A stretch of DNA of 64,000 nucleotides from Amycolatopsis sacchari (GTDB lineage Bacteria > Actinomycetota > Actinomycetes > Mycobacteriales > Pseudonocardiaceae), in contig NZ_FORP01000004.1 of NCBI RefSeq assembly GCF_900114035.1, positions 62,001 through 126,000 of the forward strand. The letters run 5' to 3'. Below are positions 57,096 to 64,000 of the stretch, piece by piece; the stretch's first letter is position 1; each line of letters begins with the position of its first letter. A model generated the notes under the pieces. The model saw only the letters and a program-made list of their open reading frames with translations. It did no database searches and was not told the DNA's origin. The position numbers were made by a program, and so were the translations under genes.

Positions 57096-57435
57096 CGAAG
57101 CGGGCGAACTCGAACCGGACCTCGCCGCGCCCGGACACCACGGGGTTGATCACCCCGGCGGTCTCGACGGTCGCCAGCTGCGCGAGCAGGCGCGCCAGCG
57201 CGTCGGGCGCGTACCGCGGCTCGGCGTCGGTCTGCACCAGCGTCCGGTGCAGGCTCGTCAGCTGCCAGCCGTCGGCGCCGCCGTGCCCGGCCGGCGCCGC
57301 GACCGCGACGGAGACCAGCCAGCGGCCCGCCTTGCCGGACAGCGCGGGGGTGCGGTGGTGGCTGATCCCGATGACCTGGTCCGCCCGCACCAGCCCGTCG
57401 CTGAGCGTCCGGATCCACACGTTCTCCAGCCCCAT
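57013..57435 (-). CDS. Hypothetical protein coupled to a MerR-like regulator
   Basis: A 140-residue soluble protein of unknown function: VWIRTLSDGLVRADQVIGIS, then a beta-rich core (RWLVSVAVAAPAG and TSLHRTLVQTDAEPRYAP) and a variable C-terminus. ATG 57435 lies one base after the MerR-like gene's stop, so the two form an operon. The last about 25 residues are encoded by the unit that is tandemly repeated downstream, so this tail may be of recent origin. I do not recognise the family. Confidence 0.7.
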   Translation of the reverse strand: MGLENVWIRTLSDGLVRADQVIGISHHRTPALSGKAGRWLVSVAVAAPAGHGGADGWQLTSLHRTLVQTDAEPRYAPDALARLLAQLATVETAGVINPVVSGRGEVRFEFARFDSERPRQPGEGDVPEAGERVPEIVGVG

Positions 57436-57436
57436 G

Positions 57437-57775
57437 TCACTCCTCCTGTTCGCGGTGCGTGCCGGTGTCGTCCATGCCGAGCCTGCGCCGCAGCTCCTTG
57501 TTCTCCGCGCGCGTGCGCGCGAGCTGGTCCTCCAGCCGCACGATGCGGTCGGCCGCGGCGAGGGTCATGCCGCTGTCGAACAGCTCGCGGACGCGCGCCG
57601 CCAGGCGGAGCTGCCGGCGCGAGTAGCGGCGGTGACCGCCGCTGGAGCGGTGTGGCTGGACCACGTCGGCCGCGTCGAGACTGCGGAGGAACGCGGGGCG
57701 CACGTCCAGCGCCTCCGCCGCCTGCCCCATCGTCCACGCGGGGTAGTCCTCGTCATCCAGCCTGTCTACACCCAC
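57437..57775 (-). CDS. Short MerR-like HTH protein
   Basis: A 112-residue protein. The MerR-type winged HTH (AWTMGQAAEALDVRPAFLRS, then SGGHRRYSRRQLRLAARVRE) is followed by a coiled coil (RLEDQLARTRAENKELRRRL) and no effector domain. GTG 57775. It therefore cannot sense metals or drugs by the usual MerR C-terminus. It heads a two-gene operon and faces the gene at 57857, with an 8-bp-arm inverted repeat between them as its likely operator. Confidence 0.85.
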   Translation of the reverse strand: MGVDRLDDEDYPAWTMGQAAEALDVRPAFLRSLDAADVVQPHRSSGGHRRYSRRQLRLAARVRELFDSGMTLAAADRIVRLEDQLARTRAENKELRRRLGMDDTGTHREQEE

Positions 57776-57808
57776 GTGTCCAGGTTATCTACGGCCGATG
57801 ATCGACTC

Positions 57809-57832
57809 AATCTCCAGTGTTGAATGGAGATT
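57809..57832. promoter_or_regulatory. Inverted repeat AATCTCCA-N8-TGGAGATT
   Basis: Perfect 8-bp arms at 57809-57816 and 57825-57832. It is placed between the divergent MerR-like gene (start 57775) and the gene starting at 57857, overlapping the -35 box TTGAAT (57820-57825) of the latter. It is a good operator candidate for the MerR-like protein. Confidence 0.7.
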
Positions 57833-57850
57833 TGCCTCCCGGCCTACCGT
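57820..57850 (+). promoter_or_regulatory. Promoter of a leaderless transcript
   Basis: TTGAAT at 57820-57825 and TACCGT at 57845-57850 are separated by 19 bp. Six bases later comes ATG 57857, so transcription would begin at or next to the start codon, a common actinobacterial leaderless arrangement. The absence of a properly spaced ribosome binding site supports this. Confidence 0.55.
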
Positions 57851-57856
57851 GAAGAG

Positions 57857-58399
57857 ATGCAGTTCTCAGGCTCACGAGGAATGCGACCCTCCAACGAACT
57901 GCCCGTGTCCGTGCCGACGGGCGAGGACGTCGTCACCGATGGCGAGCGAGCGCTGCACCTGAGCACCTGCCGCGTTTTCTCCTCCGGCGTCGAGTTCGCC
58001 CTGACCGCGCTCAACCGGACCGAGCGGCACCAGCTCGGCCGCCACCCGGGCCACGATCTGCTGCTGGGCCTGGAATTCGCGGACGGCACCGTCGCGATCG
58101 CGCCCCGGTTCGGCCGGCACGGCGCTGACAGCGGCCTCCTCCGCGTCACTGGCAGCTCCGGGGGCAGGCACACCCAGCAGACCTTCTACCTGACCCGGCT
58201 GCCCCCGCCGGGACCGCTGACCGTGCGGGCCACCATCGCCGGGAGCGACCTGCCCGACCTCGTCGTCACGCTGTCCGGCGAGGAGATCCGGGCCGCGGCG
58301 GAGCGCGTCCGGCGGCTCTGGCCCGAGGCGCCGCCGGAGGCTCCGGCCCCGCCGCCCGAGCTGCCCGCGCCGGAGGGCAGCTGGTTCGCAGGACGGTGA
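57857..58399 (+). CDS. Hypothetical protein, 180 residues
   Basis: An unrecognised soluble protein with a beta-rich core: CRVFSSGVEFALTALNRTER, HDLLLGLEFADGTVAIAPRF and PPPGPLTVRATIAGSDLPDL. The C-terminal 30 residues are Pro/Glu/Ala-rich. The pattern resembles actinobacterial proteins with a single beta-sandwich domain, but no family can be named. ATG 57857 fits a leaderless start; ATG 57824 lies inside the operator palindrome and is rejected. It is divergent from the MerR-like regulator and probably under its control. Confidence 0.7.
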   Translation: MQFSGSRGMRPSNELPVSVPTGEDVVTDGERALHLSTCRVFSSGVEFALTALNRTERHQLGRHPGHDLLLGLEFADGTVAIAPRFGRHGADSGLLRVTGSSGGRHTQQTFYLTRLPPPGPLTVRATIAGSDLPDLVVTLSGEEIRAAAERVRRLWPEAPPEAPAPPPELPAPEGSWFAGR

Positions 58400-58413
58400 C
58401 CAGTTCACTTGCC

Positions 58414-58452
58414 CACCCGATAGGGCGTAATCCCCTAACCCCCTATCGGGTG
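58414..58452 (+). promoter_or_regulatory. Perfect 12-bp inverted repeat before the IniB-like gene
   Basis: CACCCGATAGGG at 58414-58425 and CCCTATCGGGTG at 58441-58452 are exact complements with a 15-base AT-richer loop. It could end the upstream gene (stop 58399) or be an operator for the IniB-like gene. The left arm contains CCCGATAG at 58416-58423. With TGAC 15 bp upstream (58397-58400), this weakly resembles the FliA/WhiG-like boxes found at 44.7 and 46.6 kb. Confidence 0.65.
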
Positions 58453-58572
58453 ATGGGGCTACTTCGGGTGGCAGTACGGGCCTCATCCCCGATGCCACCG
58501 ACGAAGATCATCTCTAGGTTCGACCGGGTCGTGCGGTAGCTGCCGCGCACATCGTCACTGTCCGGAAACCTC

Positions 58573-59751
58573 ATGGAGACTCCGTTGTCCCAGCCGATCC
58601 AGTCCCTGCACGACCTCGTGCTGTCCCTCGTGACCGACGGCACCAGCCAGTCGGCCTTCCTCGCCGACCCGGCCGGCGTGCTCGCGGGCGCGGGCCTGTC
58701 CGACATCACCGCGGGTGACGTGCAGGAGGTCACCGCCCTGGTGACCGACCACGTCCCGGCGCCCGTCGCCGAGGCCGTCGAGTCCGCGCTCGCCGCGCTG
58801 CCCGCCGACCTGCCGGACAACCTGGACTGCGCCATCGAGCACCTCCGCTGCGTCGCCGGGACCCTGCCCGGCGGCCTCGGCTCGCTGGCCACCGCGACCT
58901 CGGCCTCCGACTCGGGCCTCGCCGGCTCGGTCGCCTACGCCGGTGAGCACGTCGACAGCACCCTCGCCGCGGCCGTCAGCGGCGGCGGCGCCTCGGTCGC
59001 CGACACGACCGCCACCGAGGTCGGCCAGCTCGCGGGCAGCGTCGCCGCCGGCGGTGACGCCCTGTCCGCCACCACCGGTGTCACCACCGCCGACGCGGCG
59101 CTCAGCGGCGCGCTGGCCGCGGCCGACGGCTCGGTCGCGGGGGCGGTGCAGTCGGTCAGCCCGGCCGGTGCCTACGCCGTGGGCGTCGACGCCATCGCGC
59201 TGCCCAGCCTCGGCTCGGTCGGCGACCTCGGTTCGTCGCTCGACTCCGACCTGCTCGGCGACAGCACCCCCGCCGTCGACACGACCGGGACCTACGCGCA
59301 CACCGTGGTCGCGGGTGCCGCGGGCGCGGTCTACAACGACAGCGCGGCCATCGCCGGTTACGCCGCCCCGGTCGCGGGCGACCAGGTCGCGAACGCGGTC
59401 GCCCAGGCCGGTTCCGAGGTCGCGCAGCACGTCGACAGCGCCGCTTCGGTGGTACCCGAGGCGCTGAGCCACGTGCCCGCCCTGCCCGCGCCGAACCTGC
59501 CGGTGGACCTGCCCGCCGACGTGCCGGTGCACGTGGCGACCCAGCTGCCGCAGTCGCTGCCGGACGTGGCCCAGCTGCCGCACGTGGCGCAGGTGCCCGA
59601 CGTCGCGCACGACGTGGTCTCGACCGCGCAGGCGGCGACCTCCGGCGTCGTCGCGCACACCGGCATCTCCGACCTCGGCGTGCTCGACCACACCGCCGCC
59701 CTGCCCGACCTGGGCGACGCCCTGCACACCGACCTGCCGCTGGGGCACTGA
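58573..59751 (+). CDS. IniB N-terminal-domain protein, Ala/Val/Asp-rich
   Basis: A 392-residue protein. Residues 1 to about 60 (SLHDLVLSLVTDGTSQSAFL, DPAGVLAGAGLSDITAGDVQ) match the N-terminal domain of the isoniazid-inducible IniB proteins of mycobacteria and relatives. The rest is low-complexity Ala/Val/Gly/Asp sequence with repeated motifs (DVAQLPHVAQVPDVAHDVV) and no TM helices. It is probably surface-associated or a scaffold. Dynamin-like IniA/IniC genes, partners in mycobacteria, are not next to it. ATG 58573 has only a weak ribosome binding site. Confidence 0.82.
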   Translation: METPLSQPIQSLHDLVLSLVTDGTSQSAFLADPAGVLAGAGLSDITAGDVQEVTALVTDHVPAPVAEAVESALAALPADLPDNLDCAIEHLRCVAGTLPGGLGSLATATSASDSGLAGSVAYAGEHVDSTLAAAVSGGGASVADTTATEVGQLAGSVAAGGDALSATTGVTTADAALSGALAAADGSVAGAVQSVSPAGAYAVGVDAIALPSLGSVGDLGSSLDSDLLGDSTPAVDTTGTYAHTVVAGAAGAVYNDSAAIAGYAAPVAGDQVANAVAQAGSEVAQHVDSAASVVPEALSHVPALPAPNLPVDLPADVPVHVATQLPQSLPDVAQLPHVAQVPDVAHDVVSTAQAATSGVVAHTGISDLGVLDHTAALPDLGDALHTDLPLGH

Positions 59752-59757
59752 CCCGCG

Positions 59758-59792
59758 GGGAGCCGAGCCCCGTTCCCGGGGGCCCGGCTCCC
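59758..59792 (+). terminator. Terminator of the IniB-like gene
   Basis: GGGAGCCGAGCCCC at 59758-59771 pairs with GGGGCCCGGCTCCC at 59779-59792, with one mismatch and a seven-base loop. It starts seven bases after the stop codon. Confidence 0.75.
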
Positions 59793-59910
59793 GGACTCGC
59801 CCGGGCGATCAAGGCGCGACGGCGCTATGGTGGCGGTGAGTCTGGATGCGCCGGTGGCGCGCGCTGGGCCGGGACCACAGGGCACGAGCGCGATCGGTAA
59901 CGGGGTAACA

Positions 59911-60879
59911 GTGACAAGCGGTGGGGACAGCGGGACGAGATCCCGCGAGCGGTTCGAGCACCCCGCCCTGTTCTACAGCGGCGACGAGCAGTACCTCGCC
60001 GGGCTCGTGCCCTTCGTGCGGCACGGCCTCGAACGCGACGAGCCCGTGGCCGTCGCCGTGCCGGGCAGGCAGCTCGGTCTCCTCCGCGACGCGCTGGGCG
60101 CGGACGCGGTGCACGTCCAGCTCACCGACATGACCGTCGCGGGCCGCAACCCCGGCCGCATCATCCCCGGTGTGCTCCGCGCCTTCGCCGACCGGCACGC
60201 CGGCCGCCCGGTGCGCATCATCGGCGAACCGATCTGGGCGGGCCGCAGCAGCCGCGAGTACCCGGCGTGCGCCCAGCACGAAGCGTTGATCAACGCCGCC
60301 TTCACCGGCCGCGACGTGACCATCGTCTGCCCCTACGACACCGACGGGCTCGACGAGGTCGCGCTGTCCGACGCGCGGGCCACCCACCCGGTGCTGTGGG
60401 AGGACGGCAGGGTCCTGCCGAGCGACGGCTACGCGCCCGACGCGGTGGTCCAGCAGTACAACCAGCCGCTGGAGTCGCCGTCCGGCGCGGCCGAGCTGGC
60501 CGTGCACGAGGTCGGGCAGCTGTCGGCCGTCCGCCGGTTCACCGTCGCCGAGGCCACCCGCCGCGGGCTCGCGCCGGAGCGGGCGCAGGACCTCGAACTC
60601 ATCGCCACCGAGCTGGTCACGAACAGCCTCGTGCACACCGAGGCGGCCAAAGCCCAGCTGCACCTGTGGGACGACGACGAGCACGTGGTCTGCGAGGTGC
60701 GCGACGGTGGCCACCTCACCGATCCCCTCGTCGGCCGCCGCCCCGCGGCCCCGCACCAGCAGGGCGGCCGTGGCCTGCTGCTCGTCAACCACCTGGCCGA
60801 CCTCGTGCGCGTCCACACGACACCCGACGGCACCACGATCCAGGCGTTGTGCCGCAAGGACTCCCGCGCGGCCGGCTAG
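59911..60879 (+). CDS. MEDS-domain sensor with HATPase (anti-sigma-like kinase) domain
   Basis: A 322-residue protein. The N-terminal MEDS domain (EHPALFYSGDEQYLAGLVPF to about residue 180, including IIGEPIWAGRSSREYPACAQ) is joined to a GHKL ATPase of the RsbW/SpoIIAB type: LELIATELVTNSLVHTEA for the N box, VREVRDGG-like VCEVRDGGHLTDP and GGRGLLLVNHLAD for the G boxes. Such fusions usually act as anti-sigma or stress-signal kinases. GTG 59911 is preferred over ATG 59827, since the MEDS domain starts soon after it. The stop overlaps the converging LuxR-type gene by four bases. Confidence 0.83.
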   Translation: MTSGGDSGTRSRERFEHPALFYSGDEQYLAGLVPFVRHGLERDEPVAVAVPGRQLGLLRDALGADAVHVQLTDMTVAGRNPGRIIPGVLRAFADRHAGRPVRIIGEPIWAGRSSREYPACAQHEALINAAFTGRDVTIVCPYDTDGLDEVALSDARATHPVLWEDGRVLPSDGYAPDAVVQQYNQPLESPSGAAELAVHEVGQLSAVRRFTVAEATRRGLAPERAQDLELIATELVTNSLVHTEAAKAQLHLWDDDEHVVCEVRDGGHLTDPLVGRRPAAPHQQGGRGLLLVNHLADLVRVHTTPDGTTIQALCRKDSRAAG

Positions 60880-63393
60880 GAGCCCGAGCCCGCGCGGCTG
60901 AGCGCGCCGGCCAGCTCCACGCGGGACCGCAGGTTGAGCCGCACGAAGATGTTGCGCAGGTGGTGTTCGACCGTGCGCTGCGAGAGCATCAGCCGCGCGG
61001 CGATCTCCCGGTTGGTCTCCCCCGCCGCGACCAGCCGCGCGATCTGCTCCTGCTGCGGCGTCAGGGATCCGAGCGACGGCGCGCTCCGCCGGGCCACGCT
61101 GTCGCCCGCCGCCCGCAGTTCCGCGCGCACCCGCTCCTCCCAGTAGCCCGCCTGGCAGGCCTGCACGAGCCGCAGCGCGTCCCGCAGCTGGGCGCGGGCC
61201 TCGCGCGAACGACGCGCCCGCCGGAGCCGTCGCGCGTACAGCAGTTCGGTCCTGGCCAGTTCGAGCGTCGACTCCCCGGCCCGGTGCAGCTCCAGCGCCT
61301 CCTGGAAATGCCGCTCCGCCACGGCGAAATCCTCGGCGTACAGCGCCCGGCACCGCGCCGCGAACGCCTGCCACGCCGGGGTGCCGGTGGCCCGCGCCCA
61401 CGCCTCGTACCGGTTGAGCACCTCCTCGGCGAGCACGGGCTGTTCACACCGGATCGCCGCCTCGACGAGCTGCGGCGCCGCCGCCACGCGCAACATCGGC
61501 CGCGCGGTCTCCCCGGCGAGCAACGGGACCAGCCGCCGCAACGCGTCCTCCGGCTGGTCGTCGAGCAGGTCGACACACGCGTGCACCCACTGCGCGAGCG
61601 CGGCCGTGCGCGCCAGCCCCGCCGCCTCCACCCGTGACGCGGCCTGGTCGAGCCGTGCCACGGCGACGTCCCGGTCTCCCAGGGACGCGGCGGCGAGCGC
61701 GGACAGCACGAGGTGCTCGGCCTCGCTGTTGCGCTGCCCCGCGGCCCGGGCCGAGGACAGGCCGTCCTCCGCGGCGGCGAGCGCCATCCGCGGCCGGTCG
61801 AGCAGCACGGCGGTGAGCGCGAGCTGGGCCAGTGCTGCGGGCAGCACCGCGTCGTCGGAGGCGAGCCGGGCCCTGCTCACGGCGGCGGCCGCCCGGTCGT
61901 GGGCCAGGCGCGGCGAGCCCAGCACCATGGCGGCCTCGCTCGCGCGGACGGCCGACAGCGCGTCCCTGGCGGCGGTGCCCTCCTCGACGACCCGACGGAG
62001 CGCGGCACCCCCGGTTTCGCGGTCCCCGGACAGCGCGGCGTGCATGCCCGAGCAGTAGGCGCTCATCAGCCGGACGGGTGGCGTGTCCGGAGCCGCCGCG
62101 GCCACGGTCTGCCATTCGTCGGGCGTGGCTTCCGGCAGGTGCCCGGCCGCCCGGCGGGCCTCCTCCGCGAGCAGCAACGCCACCGCGGCTTCGGCCGGGG
62201 GCAGGTGCTCGGCGGCCAGCGACAGGTCGTGCCGGGCGAGCGCGGGCACGCCGTCCCGCAGCTCGATCTCCCCGCGCAGCGCCATGATCCGGCCCAGCCG
62301 CGGCCCGGTCGCGTGTTCGTGTGCCTGGCGCAGCAGCTCCCTCGCGGGGAACGGGGCACCCGCCGCCCAGTAGCGGCCGGCGGCGGCGATCAGCCGTTCC
62401 GCCTTCGCCTCCCCGGGCGGGGTCACCTCCGCCGCGCGCCGCACCGCTTCGGTCGCCCGCTCGGGAGGTTCGGTGGCCGCGGCCTCGACCAGCTCCCCGG
62501 CGACCTCCGGCCCGGGCTCGCCTCCGGCACGCGCGCGGTGCCAGATCCACTGCGTGCGGTGGCTCAGCGGATCGAGCGCCGCGGCCAGCGCGCGGTGCGC
62601 GGCCCGCCGCTCGTCCTCGCTCGCTCCGGCGTACACGGTCGCCCCGACGACCGGGCTCGCCGGGCGCACCTCGTCCCCGCTGACCCGGACGAACTCCGAG
62701 CGCAGGCATCCGGCCAGCCCGTCCTCCCCGCACCGGGCGAGCACGCCCAGGTCGAGCACGGTGTCGCAGCAGACGATCAGCGCGAGCCGGCGTGCCTCCG
62801 GTGACAGCGCGGCGAGTTCCGCGGTCAGCCGTGCCCGCTGCCGTCCCCGCACCGGGAGCACGCGGGGCAGCGGCTGCCGCGCCGCGAGCTGGGCGGGGGT
62901 CAGCGCTCCCGCCCAGCTCCAGCAGGTCCGCGGGCACGCCGCCCGTGGCGGCGAACAACGCGGCACGCACCGTCGGATCCGCCACCCCGGACAGCAGCCG
63001 GTCACCGTCCTCAGCGGACAGCGGGGACAGCGGCACCTCCGGCAGCCCCTCGAACGGCTCGTGCCTGCCCGGTGGCACCGCGAACACGAAGCCGGTCCGC
63101 GGGCAGCGCCGCACGGCGCGGAGGAGGTTTTCGCGGCAGGCGGCGGGAAGGCGGTGCGCGTCGTCGGCCAGCACCAGTGCGCCAGGCTCCGGGCAGCCGG
63201 GCGGCTCCGTCTCGTCGACGTGGAGAACTCGCAGGTCAGCGGCTTCTTCGGCGACGGCGGCGAGCAACGCTGTCTTGCCCGTGCCCCTCGATCCACTGAG
63301 GACGAGCGCGCCGCCCCGCCCCGACCGCACCGCCGCGGTCAGCTCGGCCAGCGCGGCGCGTGCGGCGTCCCGGCCGTGCAGCGGAGCAGCCAT
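60876..63393 (-). pseudogene. LuxR-family regulator with ATPase domain, frameshifted
   Basis: About 838 codons of a LAL-type regulator, but in two frames. From ATG 63393 the N-terminal ATPase (Walker A GSRGTGKTAL, Walker B ALVLADDAHRL) reads to GGVPADLLELGG. The matching continuation ALTPAQLAARQPLPRVLPVR, the helical repeats and the C-terminal HTH (LTPQQEQIARLVAAGETNRE, then MLSQRTVEHHLRNIFVRLNL) are in another frame. One extra G/C in the C-runs at 62908-62914 explains the break; removing it restores one uninterrupted protein. It is either a true single-base inactivation or a sequencing error. The C-terminal frame alone (60876-63296) lacks a sensible start. Confidence 0.85.
62908..62914 (-). 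other. Position of the frameshift in the LuxR/ATPase gene
   Basis: The forward sequence CCCGCCC contains two C-runs. Upstream (higher coordinates) the family-like frame ends in LLELGG; downstream (lower coordinates) it resumes as GALTPAQLAAR one base out. Deleting any one C from either run gives L-G-G-A-L-T-P, a natural junction, at about residue 160. Confidence 0.75.
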
Positions 63394-63551
63394 CGCACCC
63401 CCACCCGGTGGTGAAAATCGTTCCCGAACACATGACACCGCACGGTGAACCGCTTGCGCAAGGAGAGGCTGGGCACACCGGCGGATACACCGATGCGAGG
63501 GGACGCGGGCGCTGTCACCGTGATCTTCCCCGTACTGAAGGAGGAACAACA

Positions 63552-64000
63552 GTGCGACGAAGCGCGAAAGCCTGGTCGAGCCTCGTCTTCGCCTGCGCGA
63601 TGGCGGTCGGCACGCTCGCCGCGAACCCCGCCGAGGCGAGCCCGTACCAGCACGGTCCCGACCCGACGGAGTCGAGCATCGAAGCCACCACCGGCCCGTA
63701 CCAGGTCTCGCGGACCACGGTGTCTTCGCTGTCGGTCTCCGGTTTCGGTGGCGGCACGATCTACTACCCCACGACGACCAGCGAAGGCACCTTCGCCGCA
63801 GTCGCGATCGCCCCCGGCTACACCGCCGACCAGAGCAGCATCTCCTGGATCGGCCCACGTCTGGCCTCGCAGGGGTTCGTGGTGTTCACCATCGACACCC
63901 TGACCCGGTACGACCAGCCCGCGAGCCGCGGTGACCAGCTGCTCGCGGCACTGGACTACCTGACCGGCCGCAGCTCGGTGCGCACCCGGATCGACGCGTC
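63552..64000 (+). CDS. Cutinase / PET-hydrolase-like polyesterase (5' part)
   Basis: A partial gene cut by the window end after 149 codons. It has a Sec signal peptide (cleavage near AEA, residue 29), then [54 protein letters not shown] and [20 protein letters not shown]. This is the exact order and spacing of the secreted Thermobifida/Saccharomonospora-type cutinases that hydrolyse polyesters including PET. The oxyanion-hole tyrosine is Tyr90 in APGYTAD. The catalytic Ser (GHSMGG) and the Asp and His lie beyond the edge. GTG 63552 is eight bases after AAGGAGG. Confidence 0.9.
   Translation, partial: MRRSAKAWSSLVFACAMAVGTLAANPAEASPYQHGPDPTESSIEATTGPYQVSRTTVSSLSVSGFGGGTIYYPTTTSEGTFAAVAIAPGYTADQSSISWIGPRLASQGFVVFTIDTLTRYDQPASRGDQLLAALDYLTGRSSVRTRIDA

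Noticed and set aside
57013-57435. First impression of a gas-vesicle GvpO-like protein
   Set aside because: No gas-vesicle genes are nearby and the sequence lacks the family's conserved blocks. Left as hypothetical.
60876-63296. 806-codon frame taken as a complete LuxR-family gene
   Set aside because: Its first about 130 codons are Arg/Ser/Cys-rich shadow sequence. The real N-terminal ATPase lies in another frame from ATG 63393, so the gene is frameshifted.

Overview
The window is very GC-rich (around 70 percent or more by eye). It is gene-dense, with many GTG and TTG starts, ATGA/TGATG stop-start overlaps and long antisense shadow reading frames. Actinobacterial marks are everywhere: AfsR/SARP and LuxR regulators, an IniB-type protein, many sigma factors, and a cutinase of the Thermobifida polyesterase type. 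Together these suggest a mycelial actinomycete of the Pseudonocardiaceae, plausibly Amycolatopsis or a relative. The genus is inference. No rRNA, tRNA, CRISPR array, insertion sequence or phage module was seen.

Layout. 0-2.4 kb: a repeat-bearing left edge and an S9 peptidase ending in a strong hairpin. 2.6-12.5 kb: a LysR regulator, a minus-strand catabolic operon (amidohydrolase, MHS-type transporter, fumarylacetoacetate-hydrolase-fold enzyme, cupin) and a divergent plus-strand operon (amino-acid ABC transporter plus a class V aminotransferase fused to a YheO/DauR-like PAS-HTH regulator). 12.5-16.5 kb: a MOSC-domain remnant, a perfect CIRCE (HrcA) element, a GT4 glycosyltransferase with a glycogen-debranching-type hydrolase, and a tiny secreted protein. 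16.5-25.4 kb: a membrane protein, a secreted GH2 enzyme, and a YtfQRT-YjfF-like sugar ABC transporter divergent from a LacI regulator with a palindromic operator. 25.4-31.5 kb: a P450, a sigma/membrane-protein pair, a coiled-coil protein, and an IclR-AAHS transporter-decarboxylase locus. 31.5-38.6 kb: a giant SARP/AAA regulator divergent from a dehalogenase-fold hydrolase, with three 11-bp-phased repeats between them, then a VOC protein, a LuxR regulator and an F420/NADP-reductase-like protein.

38.9-48.5 kb is the most unusual stretch. It mixes cell-wall genes (UDP-GlcNAc 2-epimerase, lytic transglycosylase, NlpC/P60 peptidase) with three orphan LuxR proteins that have degenerate receivers. 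It also holds two paralogous sigma factors, an unrecognised 253-residue protein and a one-TM 49-residue protein. Both sigma genes are preceded by the same ~80-bp module, which on the plus strand reads as a FliA/WhiG-type promoter (TAAC-N15-SCCGATAG) plus a conserved leader.

48.5-57.8 kb: XRE and ArsR regulators, MFS pumps, an LLM oxidoreductase, a YeeE/TsuA-like permease, a TetR regulator, a quinone-oxidoreductase-like protein and a MerR-like/companion pair. Two genes here are followed by decayed tandem copies of their own 3' ends. 57.8-64 kb: a leaderless hypothetical gene, an IniB-like protein behind a perfect 12-bp inverted repeat, a MEDS-HATPase protein, a frameshifted LuxR/AAA regulator, and the 5' half of a PET-hydrolase/cutinase-like gene cut by the window edge.
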